Source of the DNA: an uncultured Oceanospirillaceae bacterium
GTDB lineage: Bacteria; Pseudomonadota; Gammaproteobacteria; Pseudomonadales; Balneatricaceae
DNA: 49,415 bases
Reading direction: 5' to 3'
NCBI GenBank assembly: GCA_937136055.1
Contig: CAKZOD010000031.1
Span: forward strand, 1 to 49,415
Below the pieces are notes generated by a model. The model saw only the letters and a list, made by a program, of their open reading frames with translations. It ran no database searches and had not been told where the DNA came from. Below, one piece after another: positions 35,979-43,922 of this stretch. Every line of letters starts with the position of its first letter. Position 1 is the stretch's first letter. Made by a program: the position numbers and the translations under genes.

Positions 35979-37973
35979 CTAAGAAGTCATTTTGAATCTA
36001 TTAACACTGAGCGCTAAACGATCAGACAACTCATTCATTTGGTTTGATGTTTCGCTGATTTTTACAATGCTATTTTTATTCTCTTCATAGCGCTGTTGAA
36101 TCGAATTAAGGTTGGTATTAATTTCATGAACAGCGGAGTTTTGCTGCTCTGTAGAGGCTGCGTTCTGGGTATTAAGGTCATTTACTCCCTTCACTTGATC
36201 AATAATTACATTAAACTGTTGAAGTATTGAAGACACAGTTTCGTTAGTCCCATCCGCTGCTTCTTCACTTAAACGCATTGACTCAACCGCGCCTTTACTT
36301 CCCTGCTGTAAAGACAAAATCATTTCTTCAATCTGCAAAGTCGATTGCTGAGTTTTTTGTGCCAATGTTCTTACTTCATCGGCAACTACAGCAAAGCCAC
36401 GGCCTTGATCTCCTGCTCTCGCCGCTTCAATAGCCGCATTTAACGCCAATAAATTAGTTTGCTCAGCAATGCCTTTAATCACATCAAGAATAGTGCTGAT
36501 ATCATTACTATTGGTTTCGACCTCACGAATAGTTTGCTGTGTACTGGTCAAGTTATCAATCAGCGCAACCATACTTGAAGTAGCTTCGCTCAACCTATCA
36601 CTACCGCTCAGCGCACTCGTATTCGCTTCACTTGATTTAAGCGCCGCTGTTGAACAGTTTGTCGCCACCTCTTCTACTGTAGCTCCCATCTCATGCATGG
36701 CAGCCGCAACGGCATCCGTTGCTTGTTGCCCTGTTTCAACATCTGTAACTACTGAAGAAGACACGTTACTCAAAGCGCTAGCAGACTCTTGCAGTGAATC
36801 ACTAGCGTGTTGCATATCACTAATCAGACCGCGAAAATGTTCAACTGTATTATTAAAAAGCACTGTCAGCTTACCTAGATCATCTTCGCTACGCTGCGGC
36901 AGCTTAACATCTAAATTAGAATTTTCACCAAGCTCTATCATCCCTTTTGACAGCTCACTGAGCTGCGTTGCGATTAATCGTTGTGTAAAGACGCTCAATA
37001 GAACTGTTAAACCTAACAGGATAAATGCACTAACAGACAACCAAATGAGGCTGCTTATTTCTTCGTTTTTCTTTTCATTTACGAATCGAATCAGTGATTC
37101 AGCAATATGATCTTCAGATTCCTTCAATAAGTTAATCCGCCCCGTCGCTTGTTTAAACCAATCATTTGCGGTTACACCAAAGTTTTCGTCCTTTGTGATA
37201 CTGATATCACGAATTCGTTTAACTTCATCGATCGCACTCCCTCTCAGCTTGTTTTCAACAAAATAAATATCATCTTTGTCTGAAAAATCTTTAAACAGTG
37301 CCAAAAAGCGATTTTGCTCAACCGCCAGAGAAATGTACTTTACTTTGTCTTGAGGGGTCGCTACATTTTTTGCCAAAACGCCACTGATAACAGCTCTTTC
37401 GATCCCAGCACGCTCCTTACCTTGTAAGAAATAATAATAAGCTGATGCATAACGAGAAATTGTCTTATCCGCAACATTACGCGCTAAATTCGCAACCACT
37501 GATAGCATCGCTGCATTCTGTTTCGTGTAATACCCAAGCGCTTCTCCGCTGCTTATAGACAAGCTGTCAATTGAATATCGTATACTCGATAGCTTATTAA
37601 TGCTGGTATCGATACTCTGCAAAATAGCAGTTAGCTCTTTTAGATTCTTATCTTGTTTTTTCTCAGCCGCTGCTTTTAGATAGGCAGCCTTTATTCTGTC
37701 AGTTACTTGGCGTTGCGCTCGTAACTCATTAGCAAACTTCTGTCCTTTACTGCTTAAATAAATAGCAGATGCACCACGTTCTTTTTGCAACTCGTGAACC
37801 AACATGCTTGATGTTTCTGAAAGACTCAGCATCTGCGCTGCTACTTCCATCTTTTTTGTTGTTACCCAACTTTTAAATAGAGCAGTGGTAATAAAAGCTA
37901 TCGCTAGTATTAATGGAAAAATAACGATCAATAGTAATTTACACTTAATGGATAAATCATAGAAAAATTTCAT
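35979..37973 (-). CDS. methyl-accepting chemotaxis protein with NIT sensor domain
   Basis: A 664-residue chemoreceptor. First helix about 13-33, NIT (nitrate/nitrite-sensing) domain about 50-295, including [16 protein letters not shown], second helix about 305-330, HAMP, then the MCP signalling hairpin with [21 protein letters not shown] and [15 protein letters not shown]. It should sense nitrate or nitrite and signal to CheA. The NIT family role and the nearby FNR-like box both point to anaerobic respiration, but the link is inferred. It has no chemotaxis neighbours, like most orphan receptors. Confidence 0.92.
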   Translation of the reverse strand: MKFFYDLSIKCKLLLIVIFPLILAIAFITTALFKSWVTTKKMEVAAQMLSLSETSSMLVHELQKERGASAIYLSSKGQKFANELRAQRQVTDRIKAAYLKAAAEKKQDKNLKELTAILQSIDTSINKLSSIRYSIDSLSISSGEALGYYTKQNAAMLSVVANLARNVADKTISRYASAYYYFLQGKERAGIERAVISGVLAKNVATPQDKVKYISLAVEQNRFLALFKDFSDKDDIYFVENKLRGSAIDEVKRIRDISITKDENFGVTANDWFKQATGRINLLKESEDHIAESLIRFVNEKKNEEISSLIWLSVSAFILLGLTVLLSVFTQRLIATQLSELSKGMIELGENSNLDVKLPQRSEDDLGKLTVLFNNTVEHFRGLISDMQHASDSLQESASALSNVSSSVVTDVETGQQATDAVAAAMHEMGATVEEVATNCSTAALKSSEANTSALSGSDRLSEATSSMVALIDNLTSTQQTIREVETNSNDISTILDVIKGIAEQTNLLALNAAIEAARAGDQGRGFAVVADEVRTLAQKTQQSTLQIEEMILSLQQGSKGAVESMRLSEEAADGTNETVSSILQQFNVIIDQVKGVNDLNTQNAASTEQQNSAVHEINTNLNSIQQRYEENKNSIVKISETSNQMNELSDRLALSVNRFKMTS

Positions 37974-38555
37974 TGTTACGCCTCGGAAGCATTAATAAAT
38001 ACGTTTATATTGATTAATAATCACGTATTAAAAATAATCACACTCTAAAGTTTAGAGAGCTAATCACACACTTTTTGTAAGTGTTTTGTGATTTCCAATA
38101 AGCTTACAGATTGCAAATAAGCACAGGATGCGCGGATTATAGTTAACATTTACGGGCAAAGAACACTAACAACCAAATCCTTGATATAAGTCATGTTTTT
38201 CCCTTCACTTTTCTCAAAAACCCCTTTATAGATTAACGAAGAATAAACAAATATATTTTATACTTAAAATAAATGCTATTTTTATGCCTTTGCTAAAGTA
38301 TTATATTCAAATGAAAGGCTTGTTTTTTTTACGATCGTATAATAAAAACCAAATAGTTTTTTAATTTTATTTTTAACCACTAAAGCTGTTTTTAAAAATT
38401 ATGATAGCTCTTATTGAGAGCATCACTAAGGCGAATAGTACTCTGTCAATACCCAACGGTTTTGAACGTTTTTAAAACTAGCTTTCCAAGCTTTAAAAAC
38501 TTAATATGCCCTCAATAGATATTCCTATCTCTGCATCCCTAATAATTATGATTAA
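37974..38555. other. divergent intergenic region MCP / CopL-like gene
   Basis: A 582-bp AT-rich gap with no gene. Dyads just upstream of the MCP gene are CTCTAAA-G-TTTAGAG (38043-38057) and AATCACA...TGTGATT (38062-38093), with inner arms CACTT/AAGTG. A third hairpin, GTTTTTAA...AGCTT-tcc-AAGCT...TTAAAAAC, lies near 38467-38500 before the CopL-like gene. Candidate operator sites. Confidence 0.5.
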
Positions 38556-38954
38556 ATGAAACTATTGATTCTGCCATTGCTAGTCTTGCTATCGATCTTC
38601 TCTTCGGCTGTTTCTGCCGTGGCGAATGACTCCCTAGATAGCTCAGTGTCGGCAGCTGCCTTGAACTCAACACAATCTCAAAGCGCAATGCATACACAAT
38701 CAGCTGCGAGCGATCACTGCGCTACACTTAGCCAATCAACACTTAACAATATGGTTCACTCTTCTGGCTCAATGCCTATGGATTGCAGTGACAGTTTTGA
38801 GTGCTGTGCCCAGCTTTGTTATTCACAATTACAGCTAAATTTAAACTACTTAGTCATTAGCCAGTTTGTACCCTATTCCTATATCCCGCAATACCACAGC
38901 TTTTCACTCGTACAAGGTGTTAACACACCTATTGAACGCCCGCCCAAGGCATAA
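38556..38954 (+). CDS. CopL-like secreted Cys/His/Met protein
   Basis: A 132-residue exported protein with a signal peptide (about 1-22). The central part is rich in Met, His and Cys: DHCATLSQSTLNNMVHSSG, MDCSDSFECCAQLCYSQ. It ends IERPPKA. This matches the short CopL-like metal-binding proteins of copper operons. The following gene encodes a cytochrome c lipoprotein, 94 bp away. Copper induction is a plausible inference. No good Shine-Dalgarno precedes the ATG, so the start is a little uncertain. Confidence 0.6.
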   Translation: MKLLILPLLVLLSIFSSAVSAVANDSLDSSVSAAALNSTQSQSAMHTQSAASDHCATLSQSTLNNMVHSSGSMPMDCSDSFECCAQLCYSQLQLNLNYLVISQFVPYSYIPQYHSFSLVQGVNTPIERPPKA

Positions 38955-39048
38955 CGTTTTACCTCAAAAGTAAAAAACCCTAACGTCACAGCGCTACCAG
39001 CTGTGCGTAGTAGCTTTATAAATACTCTCTGAGTAAAGAGGAAAGAAC

Positions 39049-39501
39049 GTGTTCAATTCAAAAATTATCACTAAAAAATCAATCCCAGCGATGAGCTTCG
39101 TAGCACTTATTATGGTCTTGCAAGGATGCACAGACAGTGTCAATCTTAACAACAAGGATAGCGACACTCAGCGTTGGTACAGCCAAGCGCAAGTTGAACA
39201 AGGCGAACAAATATTTCAAGAAAACTGTGCCAGCTGCCATGGTAGCAAAGCCCAAGCGAAGCCTGACTGGCGAGTAGCTGACAGCAGAGGAATTTACCCA
39301 CCTCCGCCCCTTAACGGTAAAGCACATGCGTGGCACCACCCTTTTGACATGCTCAAAGTAACAATCGCCAAAGGCACTCAAAGAGGCATGCCGGGCTGGG
39401 AAGACAAACTTGATGAAAAGCAAATAGAGGCGACGATTGCTTGGATTGAAAGCCACTGGCCGGATAAAGTTTACCAAGCGTGGCTAAGGCGCCACCAGTA
39501 A
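39049..39501 (+). CDS. cytochrome c lipoprotein
   Basis: A 150-residue membrane-anchored monoheme cytochrome c. Lipobox LQGC puts the lipidated Cys at 27; heme motif CASCH is at 60-64, and the axial Met is probably M114 in RGMPGW. The PPPPLNGKAHAW segment is typical of small class I cytochromes c. It could move electrons in the periplasm. GTG start with AGAGGA. Downstream of the CopL-like gene and convergent with the regulator gene. The partner is unknown. Confidence 0.9.
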   Translation: MFNSKIITKKSIPAMSFVALIMVLQGCTDSVNLNNKDSDTQRWYSQAQVEQGEQIFQENCASCHGSKAQAKPDWRVADSRGIYPPPPLNGKAHAWHHPFDMLKVTIAKGTQRGMPGWEDKLDEKQIEATIAWIESHWPDKVYQAWLRRHQ

Positions 39502-39540
39502 TCTAGGAACGGCGGCTACCTCTGAAACAAGGGGTAGCTG

Positions 39541-40188
39541 TTAAATAGCGACCACTTTGTAACAGCAGCGATGAGCACCTTCTAAAATATGTTCGCTGCG
39601 AGAAACCTCTGCCAACCCTGCAAAACAAGCTTGGAAATTTTCTAACTCTGTTTTACAAAAGCCTTGGCAAGTTTTAGCAGCGCTACATATCGGACAGTGA
39701 TCTTCAATGAGCAAAAAACCTTCTTCTGTTTCAATGGCTTTCGCCATATATCCCTCTTCGCTGCGCAGCTGTGCTAAACGTTTTAATCGCTCTTCAAGTT
39801 GCAATCCTGACAACTCTTGCAGATAACCTGCTAAAGATTGCTGCGATCTCGCCTCAATGATTTGATCAAGCCCTTGGGGACCAAAATTCACTTCCACCAG
39901 CTTGATAAGATCTAAAGTTAAATGGGCGTGCCTGTCGGTATATTGAGCGTGACCACTGGCAGTTAACCCCCATACAGAGCTCGGTCTACCACGCCCAGTT
40001 TTAAGCGCGCTATTTTTAACCCAGCCTTTTTCCAGCAATTTATTAAGGTGCTGACCGGCACCCATTGCTGTCATGCCAAGTGCTTGTGCTAACGCTTTAG
40101 CACTCATCTCCCCTTGGGTTTTGATTAAATACATAATCCGCTCAGCACTGTCTTGGCTTTTGTTATTTATCGAAGAATTACTGGTCAC
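39541..40188 (-). CDS. SufR-like Fe-S transcriptional regulator
   Basis: A 215-residue regulator. A winged helix-turn-helix spans about 17-80 (MSAKALAQALGMTAMGAGQHLNKLLEKGWV). The C-terminal domain holds four clustered cysteines, CPICSAAKTCQGFC, followed by RCCYKV near the end, as in SufR-like [4Fe-4S] regulators (COG2345). It should sense iron-sulfur or redox state. GTG start at 40186-40188. It is divergent from the VOC gene, and two operator-like dyads lie between them. Confidence 0.8.
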   Translation of the reverse strand: MTSNSSINNKSQDSAERIMYLIKTQGEMSAKALAQALGMTAMGAGQHLNKLLEKGWVKNSALKTGRGRPSSVWGLTASGHAQYTDRHAHLTLDLIKLVEVNFGPQGLDQIIEARSQQSLAGYLQELSGLQLEERLKRLAQLRSEEGYMAKAIETEEGFLLIEDHCPICSAAKTCQGFCKTELENFQACFAGLAEVSRSEHILEGAHRCCYKVVAI

Positions 40189-40241
40189 TTTAAATGCTTT
40201 TCCGCTGATTCAGATATCTGCAGTATATCGCCCCCAATCAT

Positions 40242-40265
40242 TTAGTAAAGTAAAAGCTTTACTAA
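40242..40265. promoter_or_regulatory. operator-like dyad 1
   Basis: Arms TTAGTAAAG and CTTTACTAA separated by TAAAAG, a perfect 9-bp inverted repeat. It shares the core TAAAGTAAA.GCTTTA with dyad 2, 47 bp away. Likely autoregulatory site of the adjacent SufR-like regulator. Confidence 0.65.
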
Positions 40266-40288
40266 TAATTAAAACCTGTCTATGCTAT

Positions 40289-40312
40289 TTAATAAAGTAA
40301 ATGCTTTAATAA
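40289..40312. promoter_or_regulatory. operator-like dyad 2
   Basis: TTAATAAAG-TAAATG-CTTTAATAA, one mismatch between arms. Same layout as dyad 1, centre-to-centre distance 47 bp, close to the VOC start (40350). Confidence 0.6.
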
Positions 40313-40349
40313 ATAACCGGCTATCGATAAATATAGAAAGGAGAAAGTT

Positions 40350-40754
40350 ATGTACCTAGAACACGCCAACATTACAGTGACGAGTATTGATAAAGCCATT
40401 CACTTTTTAACGGCTGCCTTTCCTGATTTCACTGTTCGAGGCCAAGGGGAAACTGAGAACTGCCACTGGTTGCATTTAGGCAACCAAACTACCTATATTG
40501 CTCTCCAACAAAACCATCAGCTGACTCCGACTAAAGATGAGCAGTACACTAGTAACGGTGTGAACCATTTAGGCTTTGTGATCGATAACCTTAGCCAGGT
40601 AGAACATCGTTTGATTGATGCAGGCTATCAAAAAGACCCCATGTCAACAGATGAAAAATACCGAAAGCGCAGTTACTTTTATGATGCCAACAATGTTGAG
40701 TGGGAGTTTATAGAATATAAAACAGACCAAAACTCATTGCGTAATCAATATTAA
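40350..40754 (+). CDS. VOC (glyoxalase/dioxygenase-like) protein
   Basis: A 134-residue VOC-fold protein: MYLEHANITVTSIDKAIHFLTAAFPDF at the start, VNHLGFVIDNLSQVEHRL in the second half, and VEWEFIEY at the end. H5, H73 and E129 occupy the usual metal-ligand spots. The family includes glyoxalases, dioxygenases and resistance proteins; the reaction is unknown. A strong AAGGAG precedes the start, which sits 38 bp from the second operator dyad. It probably leads an operon with the SDR and questin-oxidase-like genes, interrupted by a palindromic repeat. Confidence 0.8.
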   Translation: MYLEHANITVTSIDKAIHFLTAAFPDFTVRGQGETENCHWLHLGNQTTYIALQQNHQLTPTKDEQYTSNGVNHLGFVIDNLSQVEHRLIDAGYQKDPMSTDEKYRKRSYFYDANNVEWEFIEYKTDQNSLRNQY

Positions 40755-40759
40755 CTTTT

Positions 40760-40832
40760 ACCTGAATCAGTGACTTCACTGTAAAACCAATATCTTACAC
40801 TCTCTATTCACATTGAAGTCACAGATTCAGGT
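40760..40832. repeat. 73-bp palindromic repeat, copy 1
   Basis: Arms ACCTGAATCAGTGACTTCA (40760-40778) and TGAAGTCACAGATTCAGGT (40814-40832), 18 of 19 complementary, with a 35-nt centre. A copy interrupted by about 90 bp lies at 42802-42963. It ends 22 bp before the SDR start. Possibly a MITE, an operator or an RNA hairpin. Confidence 0.75.
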
Positions 40833-40854
40833 TTCAAATATAAGGAACACCTTC

Positions 40855-41532
40855 ATGAAAAATGTTGTTATAACCGGCGCAAACCGCGGCATAGGCTTAG
40901 CACTTTGTGAGCAGTTTCTACAAAATAACCACTGCGTTTTTGCTCTTTGCAGAAACACTAGTGATGAATTGGAAGCGCTATCAGCTAAAGATCAAAAGCT
41001 CACGATTATTAAAGGAGTGGATGTCACAACTGAGCAAGGCTTAACGACAATGTGCCAAGGCTTAAAAGATATTCATATTGATGTGCTCATCAATAATGCC
41101 GGTCTATTAAAAGGCGATAATTTAAACAATGTAGAAACTGACAATATCATCGAGCAATTCAATGTTAACGCATTAGCGCCTTTCAACGTTTGTAAGCGCT
41201 TATTAAGTCAATTATCTGCAGGTTCAAAAATTGCCTTTATCAGCTCTCGTATGGGGTCAATTAGCGATAATAGCAGTGGCGGCCAATATGGCTATCGTAT
41301 GTCAAAAACAGCGCTAAACGCTGCAGCGATGTCACTTTCTCAAGACTTAAAGAATGACCAAATCAGTGTCGCTATTTATCACCCAGGTTGGGTACAAACA
41401 AGAATGGTTAACCACTCAGGAGATATCAGCGCAACCGAGTCAGCAGCCAAACTTTGCCAGTTAATCATGGCACAAGACATGTCTAAAACAGGTACTTTCA
41501 CTCACTCGAATGGTGAATCACTACCTTGGTAA
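40855..41532 (+). CDS. short-chain dehydrogenase/reductase
   Basis: A 225-residue SDR. Rossmann motif TGANRGIG (6-13), NNAG in DVLINNAGLL, catalytic Ser in AFISSRMGSI and YxxxK in YGYRMSK. An extended frame starts at 40813, but ATG 40855 has AAGGA eight bases away and gives the typical SDR start. It resembles C-factor/sniffer-type SDRs. The substrate is unknown; possibly a small ketone or aldehyde. The questin-oxidase-like gene follows at 237 bp, and both probably act in one pathway. Confidence 0.85.
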   Translation: MKNVVITGANRGIGLALCEQFLQNNHCVFALCRNTSDELEALSAKDQKLTIIKGVDVTTEQGLTTMCQGLKDIHIDVLINNAGLLKGDNLNNVETDNIIEQFNVNALAPFNVCKRLLSQLSAGSKIAFISSRMGSISDNSSGGQYGYRMSKTALNAAAMSLSQDLKNDQISVAIYHPGWVQTRMVNHSGDISATESAAKLCQLIMAQDMSKTGTFTHSNGESLPW

Positions 41533-41768
41533 AGACACAAATAGCATAGAGAGGCGCACATTATGATCTATTTAAAACAGCTTAAGTATTTCAGGATCAG
41601 CCAGTTGGCCAATCGCGGTGCAGCGCACTACCTGCAAATTGCAGAAACTCGTTTACAACACAGCGAAGGGATCTATTCAGAGCTGCGATGTAATGATCGA
41701 TCAGCTCATTTGATCAACACTTCCATTCGCTACAATTTACCGATAAACATCACGCGATGGAGGTCAGG

Positions 41769-42770
41769 ATGCAATTCAATGATTGGGCACCCGAGTACGC
41801 CAATGGCCTAAGCAATCACTTGCCAATGGCCATTCACTCTTTACAAAAAATGCAGGCAACAGATCAGCAAATTAAACGCTTTTACCAGCACGAATCAGCC
41901 AAATTAGATAAGCTAGATTATTGTGCGACTATACCTCCTATTAAAAACTGGCAAGATGTGGAACCACACAAAGGACAGTTCTCTCATTTCTTAGCACTGC
42001 GAAGCTTTTTTTCAGAACAAATCGATAAAGATCCGCAGCACCCAATCATCGCACATTTTATAAAAAAGCTTGCGCCGGCACTCAGCTGCGCCGCTTTCCA
42101 CCCTGTTATTCGCCTCGCTCACGCTATTGAAGCTCAAAACAGTGATGAAGTCACTAATGCACTCGCTTATTGGGTGTATGCGTACAATGAGCTTAGCTGG
42201 CCTGATAACAATGCCCAATCAGATCATAAGATATCGATCACTATCGAGCGTTTACTAGAAGGCCACCCTTGGCCAACAGGTAGATTAGGCTCGAATATGG
42301 TGACCTCTGATATGCAAGCGGTCAGTGAGCAGGCAAACTTTAATCAACTCTCTTTCAAGCCTGACATCAACAAAATCAAGCTAGCAGAGATGGAGCAAAG
42401 TATCCTCAAGCTGTACCTCACCACAGATGATTTCACGATCTTACATGGCGTAACTGGCGCCTTTGCAGTACGCATTATCAACGATCACTTCCCAACGATT
42501 GAAGGCCTTATGCTTTATCTCTGGCAAGGATTAGTAACCGCTTTCTTGTCAAAAGGGCTGACTAAAGAGAGTATGCAGCAAACACGGCATCAGCTTGAAA
42601 ACATAACCTGCTACGAGCCACAAGAGATACGCCAACTGGCCTGCGATTCACTCAATGACCACACCATTAAACTTGCCAGCGTATGTTTAACAATGCATCA
42701 ACTAACCGCTGATAAAGATTACCTTTTAGCGATCAGCCGCAAGTTGCAGGCAGAAGCTAAAACCTCCTGA
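41769..42770 (+). CDS. questin-oxidase-like protein
   Basis: A 333-residue protein of the questin oxidase family (DUF4243), with the start DWAPEYANGLSNHLPMAIHSLQKM and a conserved set of histidines (HFLALRSFF, FHPVIRLAHAIE, ILHGVTGAFAVR). The fungal namesake opens an anthraquinone ring in a Baeyer-Villiger-like reaction; bacterial members are of unknown function. ATG 41769 with GGAGGT is preferred to ATG 41757. It lies downstream of the SDR gene, and a palindromic repeat follows its stop. Confidence 0.75.
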   Translation: MQFNDWAPEYANGLSNHLPMAIHSLQKMQATDQQIKRFYQHESAKLDKLDYCATIPPIKNWQDVEPHKGQFSHFLALRSFFSEQIDKDPQHPIIAHFIKKLAPALSCAAFHPVIRLAHAIEAQNSDEVTNALAYWVYAYNELSWPDNNAQSDHKISITIERLLEGHPWPTGRLGSNMVTSDMQAVSEQANFNQLSFKPDINKIKLAEMEQSILKLYLTTDDFTILHGVTGAFAVRIINDHFPTIEGLMLYLWQGLVTAFLSKGLTKESMQQTRHQLENITCYEPQEIRQLACDSLNDHTIKLASVCLTMHQLTADKDYLLAISRKLQAEAKTS

Positions 42771-42801
42771 TTATTTTTAAGTTTAAAGTACTATTTATGT
42801 T

Positions 42802-42963
42802 ACCTGAATCAGTGATTTTACTTCGCCGCACAGCGCAAACTATTGATTCTAAAGCGGTTAGAAAAACATCAACTGAACCTATGGGGGCAACTCATATGTT
42901 TCAATTCCACCGTAAAACCAATATCTTACCCTCTGTTCTCACATTGAAGTCACGGATTGAGGT
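42802..42963. repeat. palindromic repeat, copy 2 (interrupted)
   Basis: Arms at 42802-42820 (ACCTGAATCAGTGATTTTA) and 42945-42963 (TGAAGTCACGGATTGAGGT) match copy 1, as does the centre GTAAAACCAATATCTTAC (from 42912), but about 90 bp are inserted at 42821-42909. It ends 69 bp before the XRE-cupin start. Confidence 0.7.
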
Positions 42964-43031
42964 GCTAATCACATGTTCCCTAACCATTTTTTTGTTATGC
43001 TTAGGGAAATCAAAAATTAAACAGGCTCTGT

Positions 43032-43616
43032 GTGACTAAAGATAAAATAGATAGTGATAATTTACGTATTGGCCGCCAAATACGTGATTTGCGTAAAGCA
43101 AAAGGCGTCACTTTGAGTGAAATGTCACAGCGAATCGATCGTTCTTTAGGATACCTAAGCCAAGTAGAACGCGGTGTATCCGCACTGCCTATTCCGGTGC
43201 TCAAAGCGATTAGCCAAGTCCTCGATGTTAATATCAGCTGGTTTTTCCACTCTGACGCACAAACCCCCATCGAAGAGCTTAACTACATTGTTCGTAAAGA
43301 TAATAGAAGAAGCTTAAAATTCACCGGAACAGGTATCTCAGAAGAGCTGCTCACTCCACATTTAAGCAGCGATCTGCAAATGATTTTATCCACCTTAGCA
43401 CCCGGTGCCCAAAGTATTGAGCCAAGAATCAGATCAGGTGAAGAAGCCGGCTATGTAAAATCAGGCGTACTTAACCTCACAATCGACGATCAAGAATTCA
43501 CATTACAAGCGGGAGATAGCTTTTCACTTGAAGCTAAGGGCGAGCACAAAGTGCACAACCCTTCTGAAACAGAAAAAACGGTGATTATCTGGACGCTGGT
43601 GGGAGCAACTTATTAA
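43032..43616 (+). CDS. XRE-family regulator with cupin domain
   Basis: A 194-residue regulator. The XRE helix-turn-helix lies at about 10-65 (IRDLRKAKGVTLSEMSQRIDRSLGYLSQVERG), followed by a cupin sensor (about 115-190, PRIRSGEEAGYVKSGVLNL, GDSFSLEAKGEHKVHNPS). Such proteins regulate amine, polyamine or aldehyde catabolism. GTG 43032 with AGG nearby is the only reasonable start. The gene follows copy 2 of the palindromic repeat and lies upstream of the YdeP-like gene. Confidence 0.88.
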   Translation: MTKDKIDSDNLRIGRQIRDLRKAKGVTLSEMSQRIDRSLGYLSQVERGVSALPIPVLKAISQVLDVNISWFFHSDAQTPIEELNYIVRKDNRRSLKFTGTGISEELLTPHLSSDLQMILSTLAPGAQSIEPRIRSGEEAGYVKSGVLNLTIDDQEFTLQAGDSFSLEAKGEHKVHNPSETEKTVIIWTLVGATY

Positions 43617-43922
43617 ATAAGTTGCGGGCTTAACTGTAATTAAACAACACCTTATTCGCAGCGCCCTTTCTGTACTTTAATTCTTCATTCATTTCCCTCT
43701 TATACATTCATTCTTATAAGTTTCTAAGAGCTTATCTTATACAAAATTGACTCCTTCAAATCGCGCTAACAAATTAGGCTTTTGAGTTCTTGTTAAGCAA
43801 GTGTTGAGCTTTTACAGATAAATTATTGAATCTAAATAATAATAGTTTGCATTTGCTTTTTGTTACCTGTAAAACGTCGCTTTTATTTACACAGACTACT
43901 TGCAGTGTCAAAGAGGCGTTAC
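43617..43922. other. intergenic region before the YdeP-like gene
   Basis: A 306-bp AT-rich gap, no gene apart from an N-terminal extension of the next frame that I do not accept. It should carry the promoter of the molybdopterin oxidoreductase gene. Confidence 0.5.

Noticed and set aside
41563..41811. 82-codon frame between the SDR and questin-oxidase-like genes, with GAGG upstream
   Set aside because: It overlaps the better-supported next start by 43 bases and has no recognised motif. It might be a small gene, but I cannot support it.
42797..43039. 80-codon frame
   Set aside because: It runs through the interrupted palindromic repeat and into the XRE gene start. No Shine-Dalgarno, no motif; judged accidental.
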